A stretch of 12,508 nucleotides of DNA from an uncultured Archangium sp. (GTDB lineage Bacteria; Myxococcota; Myxococcia; Myxococcales; Myxococcaceae): positions 1-12,508 of the forward strand of contig CAMLFP010000143.1 of NCBI GenBank assembly GCA_946479335.1, read 5' to 3'. The notes beneath the pieces are model-generated. The model was not told the DNA's origin, ran no database searches, and was given only the letters and a program-made list of their open reading frames with translations. How positions within the stretch are numbered: the stretch's first letter is position 1; each line of letters starts with the position of its first letter. The position numbers and the translations under genes are program-made. Positions 1 through 6,800 of this stretch are shown in pieces.

Positions 1-1
1 G

Positions 2-1213
2 ACCATGTCGCCCACCTGCGTCGATGGCGCGCCCATCACCTGCGAGCCGCTCCCCGCGGGCACCGAGACCTGCAACGGGAAGGACGACGACTGCGACGGC
101 ACCGTCGACGAAGACCTGTTGACCAACACCTCCGGCGACCTGCGCATCACCAACAACAACGCGTCGTCTGATCAGGTCTACATCGGCAAGGGCGAGCGCA
201 GCTTCGGCGTGGTGTGGGCCGACGGCCGCAGCGGCAGCAAAGATCAGATCTACTTCGCGGAGCTGACCTCCAGCGGCGCGCGGCCCGCCAGCAACACCTC
301 CGACCGCCGCGTCTCCAACACCACCGGCGCCTCGCGGCACCCCGCGCTGGCGTGGAACGGCGCCGGCTGGGGCCTGCTCTACGCCGACGACGAGCCGAAC
401 AACGTCGAGATCTACTTCCAGAAGCTCAACCCCAACGGCACCACCGCGGGCTCGAAGATGCGCCTCACCAACGCCACCGGCACCAGCGACTGGCCCGACG
501 TGGTGTGGACCGGCTCGAACTTCGGCGTCGCCTACCAGGACTCGCGCGGCTCCACCGGGAAGGACATCTACTTCCAGCGCATCGACAGCAACGGCAACGT
601 CATCGGCACCGAGCTGCCCGTCGTCACCGCGGCGAGTGATCAGAGCTCCCCCATCCTCAAGTGGAACGGCACGTCGTTCGCCATCGCGTTCACCAGCTAC
701 GAGTCGGGCGCGCCGCAGGTGCAGTTCCAGCTGCTGAACGCCGACGGCACGGTGCAGGGCAACACGGTCACCGTCGCGGCGGGCGTGTGGCCCGACCTCG
801 CGTGGAACGACGTCGACCACCAGTGGGCGTTGGTGTGGCACGCCGGCGCGGTCGGCAACGCGGAGGTGTTCTTCACGCGCCTCGCCGAAGACGGCACCGC
901 GCTCGGCACCCCGACGCAGATCACCAACGCGGCCGGCGACTCGGCGTACCCGTCGATCGACTGGAACGGCTTCCAGTACGGCCTCTCGTGGCAGGACTCG
1001 CGCAACGGCAACGCGGCCATCTACTTCACGCAGGTCTCCGCGCAGGGCGTCGAGAACGGCAGCGAGCTGCTGCTCTCGCACGGCAGCGGCGTCTCCGACT
1101 ACACCACCGCGCTGTGGAACGGCTCGACCTTCGCCTTCTGCTGGCGCGACTCGCGCGACGCGCCGTCGGGCAACACCGAGATCTACTTCGCGACCGTCGG
1201 CTGCGCGCCCTGA
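2..1213 (+). CDS. Secreted MopE-motif / beta-propeller repeat protein (3' part, 5' end outside window)
   Basis: The frame is open from the left edge. The ATG at 5 is internal to a Cys-rich stretch and is not preceded by a signal peptide, so the gene very probably begins upstream. Near residues 20-37 (counted from that ATG) lies ETCNGKDDDCDGTVDE, a MopE-type putative metal-binding motif found in many exported myxobacterial proteins. From about residue 46 to the stop there are seven imperfect repeats of about 50 residues, each with a WNG-like start, a W/Y-x-DSR-like turn and an IYF strand (for example DWNGFQYGLSWQDSR). Seven such units suggest a seven-bladed beta-propeller of the sialidase/integrin type. 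Role unknown; probably cell-surface or secreted. It converges on bioD with only 9 bp between the stop codons and is not part of that operon. Family assignment is inferred from motifs; substrate cannot be guessed. Confidence 0.8.
   Translation, partial: TMSPTCVDGAPITCEPLPAGTETCNGKDDDCDGTVDEDLLTNTSGDLRITNNNASSDQVYIGKGERSFGVVWADGRSGSKDQIYFAELTSSGARPASNTSDRRVSNTTGASRHPALAWNGAGWGLLYADDEPNNVEIYFQKLNPNGTTAGSKMRLTNATGTSDWPDVVWTGSNFGVAYQDSRGSTGKDIYFQRIDSNGNVIGTELPVVTAASDQSSPILKWNGTSFAIAFTSYESGAPQVQFQLLNADGTVQGNTVTVAAGVWPDLAWNDVDHQWALVWHAGAVGNAEVFFTRLAEDGTALGTPTQITNAAGDSAYPSIDWNGFQYGLSWQDSRNGNAAIYFTQVSAQGVENGSELLLSHGSGVSDYTTALWNGSTFAFCWRDSRDAPSGNTEIYFATVGCAP
142..1213 (+). repeat. Seven protein-level propeller repeats
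   Basis: Seven degenerate repeats of about 50 codons make up the C-terminal part of the first gene. Shared positions are a Trp-Asn-Gly-like start (AWNG, VWTG, KWNG, AWND, DWNG, LWNG), an aromatic-x-Asp-Ser/Gly-Arg turn and an Ile/Val-Tyr/Phe-Phe strand, followed by a small loop with x-x-G. The first unit (from about 142) lacks the WNG and is the most divergent; the last ends with CAP at the stop. The repeats are diverged at DNA level and therefore old. Confidence 0.6.
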
Positions 1214-1222
1214 CGAGCGTCT

Positions 1223-1864
1223 TCAGCGCTCCACGAGCGGGCGGAGCGCGCGCCGCAGCGCGGCCCGGCGTTTCTTCGCGTCGGGCTCGTACTTCACCGG
1301 CCCGAAGAAGCGCGTCCGGGGGAAGCGGCGCTGCAGCTCCGCGCGGTTGACGGCGATGGCCTCGTCGCTGCCCGGCGTGCTCTGCACCAGCACCACCGCG
1401 GCGACGCGCAGCTTCCGCTCTGCCAGCGCGCGGAGTGACAGCGTGGTGTGGTTGACCGTGCCGAGCCCGGCGCGCGCCACCAGCACCACCGGCAGCGCCA
1501 GCGTCTGCGCGAGATCGATGACGTCGCGCTGCTCGGTGATGGGCACGAAGAGCCCGCCCGCGCCCTCGACGACGCCGTCACCGCGCAGCGCCTCGTAGCC
1601 GCGCACCAGCCTCGCGAAGTCGACGCGCTTCTTCTCCTTCGTCGCGGCGTGCAGTGGGGCGAGTGGGGCTTTGAGCCGATAGACGCAGATGGAGTCGAGC
1701 GCCTGCCACCCGCCGCCGGCTTCACGCAGCGCTTCGGTGTCTCCGGTGCCGCCGCTCTCGCAGGGCTTGAAGGCGAACGGGCGCTTCATCAACGACAGCA
1801 GCGCGCACGAGACCTCGGTCTTGCCCACGCCGGTGTCGGTGCCGGTGACGAAGAAGCGCGTCAT
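1223..1864 (-). CDS. bioD: Dethiobiotin synthetase BioD
   Basis: ATP-dependent dethiobiotin synthase (213 aa) closes the ureido ring of 7,8-diaminopelargonate with CO2, the penultimate step of biotin synthesis, in the cytoplasm. The N-terminus reads [19 protein letters not shown], with the family P-loop GTDTGVGKT at residues 8-16. KPCESGG (33-39) matches the conserved substrate-binding KPxxSG, VEGAGGLFVPI carries the conserved Glu-Gly-Ala-Gly-Gly, and GTVNHTTLS matches the usual NHTLL stretch. Length is slightly below the E. coli enzyme (about 225 aa). The frame is open much further upstream, but the ATG at 1864 is chosen because it precedes the P-loop directly and forms an ATGA overlap with the bioA stop, implying translational coupling. 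It is the last gene of the bioBFAD operon. Confidence 0.95.
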   Translation of the reverse strand: MTRFFVTGTDTGVGKTEVSCALLSLMKRPFAFKPCESGGTGDTEALREAGGGWQALDSICVYRLKAPLAPLHAATKEKKRVDFARLVRGYEALRGDGVVEGAGGLFVPITEQRDVIDLAQTLALPVVLVARAGLGTVNHTTLSLRALAERKLRVAAVVLVQSTPGSDEAIAVNRAELQRRFPRTRFFGPVKYEPDAKKRRAALRRALRPLVER

Positions 1865-3171
1865 GCGCTCTCCGTGACTTTGGGGATGGCGTACATCAAC
1901 GCGTCGACGATGAGCTTGGCCTCGGTGGCGGTCAGCGACAGCGGCGGCATCACCACGATGACGTTGCCCAGCGGGCGCAAGAGCACGCCCTTCTCTCGCG
2001 CTGCGAGGCACGCCTTGAAGCCCATGCGCTCGCCGTACTCGTAGGGCGTCTTCCCATCGCGCGCGAGCTCCACGCCGATCATCAGCCCCTTGCGGCGGAA
2101 CTCCTTCACGTGCGGGAGCTTCGCGATCTTCTCGAGGCCGTCGACCAGCAGCGCCTCCGCGGGGATCATGTTCTCCAGCGTGTTCTCGTCGTCGAACAGC
2201 TTGAGGTTGGCGATCGCCGCGGCGCAGGCCAGCGGGTTCCCCGTGTACGTGTGGCCGTGGAAAAAGGTCTTCGCCTCTTCGAAGCGCCCGAGGAACGCGG
2301 CGTACACGCGCTCGCTGGCCAGCGTCGCCGCCAGCGGCAGGTAGCCGCCGGTGAGGCCCTTGGCGACGCACATCAGGTCAGGCGCCACTGCTTCCTGCTC
2401 GCACGCGAACATGGTGCCGGTGCGGCCGAAGCCCGTCGCCACCTCGTCGCAGATGAGCAGCACCTCGTACTTCCGGCACAGCGCCGCCACGCCCGACAGC
2501 CAGCCCTCGGGCTGCGTCAACATGCCGGCCGCGCCTTGAATCAGCGGCTCCACCACGAAGCCCGCCAGCGTCTCGCCCTTCGCCTTGAAGAGCGCCTCGA
2601 CCTCGGCGAGCGATTCGTCGAGCGAGACCGGCGACGAGACGCGCTCCACCGGGAAGAGCAGGTCGCGGAAGCGCTCGTGGAAGAGGTCCACCCCGCCCAC
2701 CGAGACCGAGCCGATGGTGTCGCCGTGGTACGCCTCCTGGAGCGCCGCGAAGCGCCGCTTCTCGGGCCGCCCGGTGAGCTGCCAGTACTGGTACGCCATC
2801 TTCACGGCGATCTCGACCGCGGTGCTGCCGGAGTCTGAATAGAAGACGCGCGTCAGCCCCTTGGGCGCGATGGCCACCAACTTCGCCGCGAGCTCGATGG
2901 AGGGCACCGAGGCCTGCCCCAGCAACGTGCAGTGCGCGACCTTGTCGAGCTGCGCGCGGATCGCCGCGTCGAGCTCCTTCTTGCGGTGGCCGTGCACCGT
3001 GACCCACAGCGACGAGATGGCGTCGAGGTACCGGCGCCCCTCGGTGTCGATGAGCCAGTTGCCCTCGGCCGATTGGATGATCAGCGGTTGATCATCGAGC
3101 CAGCCCTGCATCTGCGTGAAGGGGTGCCAGACGTGCGCGTTGTCGAGCGTGAGGAGGTCAGCGGTTTTCAT
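1861..3171 (-). CDS. bioA: Adenosylmethionine-8-amino-7-oxononanoate aminotransferase BioA
   Basis: A class III PLP aminotransferase (436 aa) that converts KAPA to 7,8-diaminopelargonate, classically with S-adenosylmethionine as amino donor. VWHPFTQM at residues 14-21 is the BioA signature, and the WHPFTQ tract also helps separate BioA from other class III transaminases. [15 protein letters not shown] (112-126) lies at the PLP phosphate site, EAYHGDTIG (146-154) is conserved, [12 protein letters not shown] (241-252) contains the PLP-pyridine Asp242, and [11 protein letters not shown] contains the Schiff-base Lys271. [16 protein letters not shown] is also characteristic. Start ATG at 3171 overlaps the bioF 3' end by 14 bp; its stop overlaps the bioD start. 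Its ribosome-binding region lies in the repeat-like sequence at 3178-3219. Full-length and apparently functional. Confidence 0.97.
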   Translation of the reverse strand: MKTADLLTLDNAHVWHPFTQMQGWLDDQPLIIQSAEGNWLIDTEGRRYLDAISSLWVTVHGHRKKELDAAIRAQLDKVAHCTLLGQASVPSIELAAKLVAIAPKGLTRVFYSDSGSTAVEIAVKMAYQYWQLTGRPEKRRFAALQEAYHGDTIGSVSVGGVDLFHERFRDLLFPVERVSSPVSLDESLAEVEALFKAKGETLAGFVVEPLIQGAAGMLTQPEGWLSGVAALCRKYEVLLICDEVATGFGRTGTMFACEQEAVAPDLMCVAKGLTGGYLPLAATLASERVYAAFLGRFEEAKTFFHGHTYTGNPLACAAAIANLKLFDDENTLENMIPAEALLVDGLEKIAKLPHVKEFRRKGLMIGVELARDGKTPYEYGERMGFKACLAAREKGVLLRPLGNVIVVMPPLSLTATEAKLIVDALMYAIPKVTESA

Positions 3172-4336
3172 ACTGCGTTCCCGCTCTCGCGTTCTCTCGA
3201 GAGGGTTGGGGTGGGAGACGGAGCTCCCGCAGCAGCGCAGAGACGTCGTCGTCGCTGTGCGCGGCGGAGAGCGCGATGCGCAGCCGGCTCGTGCCTTCGG
3301 GCACCGTCGGCGGGCGAATGGGCTTCACCAACAGCCCCGCGGCGCGCAGGCGGGCGCTGGCCTCGAGCGCGGCCTCGGGGGCGCCCAGCACCACCGAGAA
3401 GATGGCCGAGTCGGGCCGTTGACCGAGCGCGGCCGCGACCCGCTCGATGTGCGCGTGCAGCGTCGCGCGGAGCTGCGGCCGCTGCGCCTTCTGCAGCGCG
3501 GTCATCGCCATCGCGCACACCGCGGGCGGCAGCGCGGTGCTGAACACCAACGAGCGCGCGCGGTTGAAGAGCAGCTCGCGCAGCGCCGCGGAGCAGGCGA
3601 CGAACGCGCCGAAGCCCCCGAGCGCCTTGGAGAGCGTCGCCATCTTGAGGTCGGGCTCCACGCCCTCCACCTCGGTGAGGCCGCGGCCATGCGCGCCCAG
3701 CACGCCGGTGGCGTGCGCTTCGTCGAGCATCAGCGCGGCGCCATGGCGGTCGCACACCTCGCGCAGCGCCCGCAGCGGCGCGCGGTCGCCGTCCATCGAG
3801 AAGACGGAGTCGGTGACCACCATCCTCCGCCGCGCAGGGTGGGCGCGCAGCAGCGCCTCGAGGTGCTCCACGTCGCGGTGGCGGTAGACGAAGACCTGCG
3901 CGCGCGAGAGCCGGCAGCCATCGATGAGGCTCGCGTGGTTCAGCTCGTCGGAGAAGACGGCGTCGCCGGGGCCCATCAACGCCGACAGCACGCCGACGTT
4001 CGCCGCGTAGCCGGAGTTGAAGAGCAGGGCGGCCTCGGTGCCTTCGAAGTCAGCCAACGCGCGCTCCAGCGCCCGGTGCGCGTCGGAGTCGCCGGTGACG
4101 AGCCGCGACGCGCCTGCGCCGACGCCATGCTGTTGCAGCGCCGCGCGGCCGGCTTCGATGACCTCGGCGTCATTCGCGAGCCCGAGGTAGTCGTTCGACG
4201 AGAAGTTGAGGAGCCGCTGCCCGTCGATGACCACGTGCGCGCCTTGCGGCGTCGACAGCGGCTCCAGCACGCGCTTCAGGCTGTGCTGTTCGAGCGTCGC
4301 GAGCGACTCGCGCGCCCACGCGTCGGCCACGTTCAT
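3158..4336 (-). CDS. bioF: 8-amino-7-oxononanoate synthase BioF
   Basis: An alpha-oxoamine synthase (PLP, 392 aa) that condenses a pimeloyl thioester with L-alanine to KAPA, the first dedicated ring-assembly step. [10 protein letters not shown] (45-54) is the family opening motif. [19 protein letters not shown] (73-91) is the conserved glycine-rich stretch. The stacking His is at 134 (DELNHAS), the PLP Asp at 205 ([16 protein letters not shown]), and the Schiff-base Lys at 237 ([11 protein letters not shown]). The ATG at 4336 overlaps the bioB stop as ATGA; no strong Shine-Dalgarno precedes it, so coupling to bioB is likely. Oddity: after the conserved end (SALLRELR) there is a 19-residue polar tail, [19 protein letters not shown], coded by sequence that looks like a dispersed palindromic repeat rather than ordinary protein. 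Confidence 0.97.
   Translation of the reverse strand: MNVADAWARESLATLEQHSLKRVLEPLSTPQGAHVVIDGQRLLNFSSNDYLGLANDAEVIEAGRAALQQHGVGAGASRLVTGDSDAHRALERALADFEGTEAALLFNSGYAANVGVLSALMGPGDAVFSDELNHASLIDGCRLSRAQVFVYRHRDVEHLEALLRAHPARRRMVVTDSVFSMDGDRAPLRALREVCDRHGAALMLDEAHATGVLGAHGRGLTEVEGVEPDLKMATLSKALGGFGAFVACSAALRELLFNRARSLVFSTALPPAVCAMAMTALQKAQRPQLRATLHAHIERVAAALGQRPDSAIFSVVLGAPEAALEASARLRAAGLLVKPIRPPTVPEGTSRLRIALSAAHSDDDVSALLRELRLPPQPSRENARAGTQYENR
3178..3219. repeat. Palindromic intergenic-type repeat inside the bioF 3' end
   Basis: On the minus strand the stretch reads CTCCCACCCCAACCCTCTC, then GAGAGAACGCGAGAGCGGG. It resembles the C-rich palindromic element (cacCCCAACCCTCTC... followed by a GAGAGnGGG arm) that recurs between genes in many high-GC bacteria. 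CCCTCTC and GAGAG-C-GGG can pair with a one-base bulge, and a CTCTCGAGAG palindrome sits at 3194-3203. It codes the last residues of bioF and lies 7 bp upstream of the bioA start, so it may also supply bioA's weak GGGAA ribosome site. Resemblance is from memory of the motif; copy number in this genome cannot be seen here. Confidence 0.4.
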
Positions 4337-5451
4337 TGCGCGACCGGGTTCCTGGTCGCTCCGCTGGGCGAGCCTTCGCTGCGCTCGTCTCGCAGTGCCG
4401 ACGCAACGGCGCGTCGGCCGCTCTGCTCCGGCTTGTCGACGTTCGGCTCGAGCGGCTTCACGCCGGCCTTCTCGAAGAGCGCCATGTCCTGCTCGAACTC
4501 CGGGTTGCCCGTCGTCAGCAGCTTCTCGCCGAAGAACACCGAGTTCGCGCCGGCCATCATGCACAGCAGCTGCGCCTCTTCGTTCATCTGCTGGCGGCCC
4601 GCCGAGAGCCGCACCATCGAGGCCGGCATCAGGAGGCGCGCCACCGCGATGGTGCGCACCATGTCGAGCGTCTCGACGCGCGCGTTCTGTGCGAGCGGCG
4701 TGCCCTCCACCGGCACCAGCGCGTTCACCGGCACCGATTCCGGGTGGTGCGCCTGGTTGGCCAGCGTGACGAGCATCTGGCAGCGGTCCTCGATGGATTC
4801 GCCCAGCCCGATGATGCCGCCGCAGCACACGCCGATGCCCGCGTTGCGCACGCGCTCCAGTGTCTTCAAGCGGTCGTCGTAGGTGCGCGTGGAGATGATG
4901 TCGCCGTAGTGCTCCTGGCTGGTGTCGAGGTTGTGGTTGTACGCGTCGAGGCCCGCCTCTTTCAGGCGCTTCGCCTGGCTGTCGGTGAGCATGCCCAGCG
5001 TGCAGCACGCCTCCATGCCGAGCTGCTTCACGCCCTTGACCATCTCCAGCACCGAGTCGAACTGCGGGCCGTCTTTGATTTCACGCCACGCGGCGCCCAT
5101 GCAGAAGCGCGTCGCCCCGGCGTCACGCGCGGTCTGCGCGGCGGTCAGCACCTCGGGCACCGACATCAGCTTCTCGGCCTTCACGCCCGTCTTGTAGCGG
5201 GCGGCCTGCGGGCAGTACGCGCAGTCTTCGGGGCACCCGCCGGTCTTGATGGAGAGCAGGCTGCACAGCTGCACCTTGTTGTCCTTCCACACGGCGCGGT
5301 GCACGGTCTGCGCGCGGTACACGAGGTCGAGGAGCGGCAGCTCGTACAGCGCCTTCACCTCGGCGAGGCTCCAGTCGTGGCGCAGGGGCACCTGCGTCTC
5401 CGGCGCGTGGGAGTGCGCGGTGTGGGCGTGGCCTGAGAACTCGGTCGTCAC
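4333..5451 (-). CDS. bioB: Biotin synthase BioB (radical SAM)
   Basis: Radical-SAM enzyme (372 aa) that inserts sulfur into dethiobiotin, the last step of the pathway. The radical-SAM cluster motif CxxxCxxC is C73-C77-C80 in [12 protein letters not shown]. The [2Fe-2S] ligands of the E. coli enzyme correspond to C117 (RFCMGAAW), C149 (MEACC), C209 (VCCGG) and R281 (VRLSAGR), all present. YNHNLDTS (171-178) is also invariant. The GTG at 5451 is chosen because AAGGAG lies 8 nt upstream. The first 20 residues are a His-rich extension (HAHTAHSH). After residue about 340 the protein continues with an Arg/Ser-rich tail ([19 protein letters not shown]) coded by hairpin-rich DNA and unlike typical BioB ends. 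First gene of the operon; its stop overlaps bioF by 4 bp. Confidence 0.97.
   Translation of the reverse strand: MTTEFSGHAHTAHSHAPETQVPLRHDWSLAEVKALYELPLLDLVYRAQTVHRAVWKDNKVQLCSLLSIKTGGCPEDCAYCPQAARYKTGVKAEKLMSVPEVLTAAQTARDAGATRFCMGAAWREIKDGPQFDSVLEMVKGVKQLGMEACCTLGMLTDSQAKRLKEAGLDAYNHNLDTSQEHYGDIISTRTYDDRLKTLERVRNAGIGVCCGGIIGLGESIEDRCQMLVTLANQAHHPESVPVNALVPVEGTPLAQNARVETLDMVRTIAVARLLMPASMVRLSAGRQQMNEEAQLLCMMAGANSVFFGEKLLTTGNPEFEQDMALFEKAGVKPLEPNVDKPEQSGRRAVASALRDERSEGSPSGATRNPVAQ
4340..4418. repeat. Hairpin-rich segment coding the BioB tail
   Basis: Two perfect inverted repeats lie at the 3' end of bioB. One is 4397-4404/4411-4418 (GCCGACGC, six-base loop, GCGTCGGC). The other is 4340-4345/4354-4359 (GCGACC, eight-base loop, GGTCGC), ending 3 bp before the bioF start codon. 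Between them the minus strand has a further GC-rich imperfect stem around CGAGCGCAGCGAAGGCTCG. The density of dyads and the [14 protein letters not shown] translation suggest an intergenic repeat element absorbed into the reading frame. Confidence 0.45.
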
Positions 5452-5455
5452 GGAA

Positions 5456-5482
5456 GAAGCTCCTTCGAGAAGGGGGAGCTTC
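5456..5482 (-). promoter_or_regulatory. Hairpin masking the bioB ribosome-binding site
   Basis: On the minus strand GAAGCTCC (5482-5475) pairs perfectly over 8 bp with GGAGCTTC (5463-5456) around an 11-nt loop. The 3' arm contains the GGAG core of the bioB Shine-Dalgarno, so folding of the leader would hide it. The stem ends only 4 nt before the GTG start. No trans-factor or ligand can be inferred. Confidence 0.5.
5460..5465 (-). promoter_or_regulatory. bioB Shine-Dalgarno (AAGGAG)
   Basis: The minus strand carries AAGGAG with 8 nt to the GTG at 5451. This is the strongest ribosome-binding site of the operon and decides the GTG start for bioB. Its GGAG part lies in the 3' arm of the hairpin at 5456-5482. 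Confidence 0.7.
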
Positions 5483-5505
5483 GACTTGTCGCCGAGCCGG
5501 AGAGG

Positions 5506-5539
5506 CTCGTCAACCTTGTTTCAGGTACTGGTTGACGAG
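5506..5539. promoter_or_regulatory. Predicted BirA operator (bioO) upstream of bioB
   Basis: A perfect 10-bp dyad, CTCGTCAACC, 14-bp spacer, GGTTGACGAG, lies in the 93-bp gap before bioB. The known BirA operator consensus in many bacteria is TTGTAAACC, 14-16 bp, GGTTTACAA. Here the half-sites TCGTCAACC/GGTTGACGA match 7 of 9 positions each with a 14-bp spacer. On the minus strand the proximal half-site contains TTGACG (5513-5508), a good -35 element, so a bound repressor would block it; the -10 at the expected distance is poor. The same dyad could fold in RNA as a terminator-like stem just after the upstream gene's stop (5545), but no U-run follows. BirA control is inferred; birA itself is not in the window. 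Confidence 0.6.
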
Positions 5540-5544
5540 GCCTC

Positions 5545-6678
5545 TTACGGGCCGGCGTCGGGCTCGCAGTCGGGGTCGTCGTCGTCGACCAGCGTGTCGC
5601 CGTCGTCGTCGAGCCCGTTGACGCAGTCGAACTCCGCCTTCAGGTGGCTGGAGCACTTGCAGCCCGCGCCGCCGTCGGGCGCACAGCTGCCGCCCTCGCA
5701 GCGATCTTCCGCGCAGTCGATGAGGCCGTTGCAGTCGTTGTCGATGCCGTCGCCGCAGAACAGCGGCTCGGCGGCGCTCTTGAGCTCGGCCTTGGGCAAG
5801 CCGCCGTTGCACTTGCACAGCGCGAGGAAGTTGCACGACGGGCAGCTCGAGGGCGCGTTGCAGGTGTAATAGGTCGGCGCCGACGTGCAGAAGGAGCCGG
5901 TGCAGTCGGCGTCTTCGCAGTCGGTCTTGCCGTCGAAGTCGTTGTCGATGCCGTCGAGGCAGTTGGTCTCGCGCTTGCCACCGACGCCGCCGTCGAAGGT
6001 GCACTCGCAGCCGGGCTCGAAGCTGCAGGAGCGGCCGGCGCAGTCGTCGTCATTGCAGTCGGCCTTGCCGTCGCCGTCGTTGTCGCCCTCGGGCCCGCCG
6101 TCGGGCAGGAACAGCGCGCCGCCATCGTCGCCGATGCCGTCGAAGCACCGCGCCTCGCCGCGCTGGAGGTTGTGGCAGATGCACGCCGCGCCGCAGCTGC
6201 GGCCCTCGCACGCCTCGTCGTCGCAGTCGGTCTTGCCGTTGTTGTCGTCGTCGACGTTGTTGAAACAGTCGAACTCCACGCGCTTCACGCAGGTGCCGGT
6301 GATGCAGTCATTGTTCGCGTCGCACTGGTGACCGCACGCGCCGCAGTTGTGGAAGTCGGTCTTCAGGTTGAAGGTCTCGTCGACGCGCCCATCACAGTTG
6401 TCGTCTTCGTTGTTGCAGACCTCCGCCACCTGCCGGTTGTCGACCAGCCCATCGCAGTCATTGTCGATGTGGTCGCAGACCTCATCACCGGTGGGTTTGC
6501 AGCACACCCGCACGCTGCCCTGGTCGATGCAGGTGTAGCCGTCGCCTCCGCAGTCTGCGTCTGCCTTGCACTGGTAGACGAGGCCGTCGTCGAAGCTCAC
6601 CCCGCACGCGAACCCGCACGCCAACGAGAGGAAGCCCACCAACAACGGAGAATGGAGAAGCGAGAACCGCGCGCGCAT
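5545..6678 (-). CDS. Exported Cys/Asp-rich protein with seven MopE/calcium-type loops
   Basis: A 377-residue protein of unknown function. The start ATG at 6678 gives MRARFSLLHSPLLVGFLSLACG, a basic start and hydrophobic core ending in a possible, non-ideal lipobox (SLAC, Cys21). An upstream in-frame TTG (6726) adds 16 residues that spoil the signal peptide. The mature part opens with a small Cys-rich segment (CKADADCGGDGYTC). It then has seven repeats of the type C-x-G/N-x-D-N/D-D-x-D-G-x-x-D, several ending in CxDxDC, for example CDHIDNDCDGLVD and CLDGIDNDFDGKTDCEDADC. Such loops are read by domain databases as MopE-type metal-binding or Ca2+-binding repeats. An NCGACGxxC motif separates loops two and three. 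Probably an outer-membrane or surface lipoprotein. It diverges from the 1212-residue lipoprotein gene and precedes bioB on the same strand by 93 bp, but a functional link to biotin is unlikely. Confidence 0.85.
   Translation of the reverse strand: MRARFSLLHSPLLVGFLSLACGFACGVSFDDGLVYQCKADADCGGDGYTCIDQGSVRVCCKPTGDEVCDHIDNDCDGLVDNRQVAEVCNNEDDNCDGRVDETFNLKTDFHNCGACGHQCDANNDCITGTCVKRVEFDCFNNVDDDNNGKTDCDDEACEGRSCGAACICHNLQRGEARCFDGIGDDGGALFLPDGGPEGDNDGDGKADCNDDDCAGRSCSFEPGCECTFDGGVGGKRETNCLDGIDNDFDGKTDCEDADCTGSFCTSAPTYYTCNAPSSCPSCNFLALCKCNGGLPKAELKSAAEPLFCGDGIDNDCNGLIDCAEDRCEGGSCAPDGGAGCKCSSHLKAEFDCVNGLDDDGDTLVDDDDPDCEPDAGP
5548..6477 (-). repeat. Seven Asp/Cys-rich loop repeats
   Basis: Seven protein-level repeats with a D-x-D-x-D-G-x-x-D core occupy residues 68 to the end. 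Loops 1 and 2 are the compact CxxxDxDCDGxxDE type. Loops 3-7 are longer and mostly carry a second acidic CxDxxC element. The fourth is interrupted by an insertion with LPDGGPEG, and the last ends in a run DDDDPDC. Asp-rich loops of this kind usually coordinate Ca2+ or other metals. Confidence 0.7.
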
Positions 6679-6800
6679 GAGGGAGTGGCGAAGGTCGTGG
6701 ATGTAGCCGCAAAAAACAAGACGCAAAGTAGCTACCGCACCGCCGGGGCGTTCCGCGCTAGTGTGTTTTTCACCGGAAGGTTTTCCTCGGAGTCATACGA
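6679..6800. promoter_or_regulatory. Divergent promoter region between two surface-protein genes
   Basis: This 122-bp gap separates the starts of the divergent genes and contains the most AT-rich patches nearby (GCAAAAAACAAG near 6711-6722 and GTGTGTTTTT at 6761-6770). For the plus strand, TAGTGT at 6759-6764 is a possible -10 that would place transcription start about 30 bp before the ATG. For the minus strand, TACTTT at 6733-6728 is a possible -10. Neither has a convincing -35, so exact promoters are uncertain; that promoters lie here follows from gene orientation. Confidence 0.45.
6789..6792 (+). promoter_or_regulatory. Shine-Dalgarno GGAG of the 1212-residue lipoprotein gene
   Basis: GGAG lies 8 nt before the ATG at 6801, standard spacing, and fits the start that gives a clean lipoprotein signal peptide. 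Confidence 0.65.

Noticed and set aside
1226..1249. GCGCTCC/GGAGCGC stem at the convergent gene ends
   Set aside because: Perfect 7-bp stem, but it lies in the bioD coding end and no T-run follows on either strand, so I do not call a terminator.
1223..2371. A longer bioD reading frame starting inside bioA
   Set aside because: The upstream 169 residues are an Arg/Ala-rich shadow of bioA; the ATG at 1864 gives the correct BioD N-terminus and an ATGA junction.
3158..5008. A longer bioF reading frame starting inside bioB
   Set aside because: The extra N-terminal part is a shadow of bioB; BioF homology starts at the ATG at 4336.
6679..6726. TTG start at 6726 for the Cys/Asp-rich protein
   Set aside because: No ribosome site, and the extra 16 residues precede an otherwise clean signal peptide beginning at the ATG at 6678.
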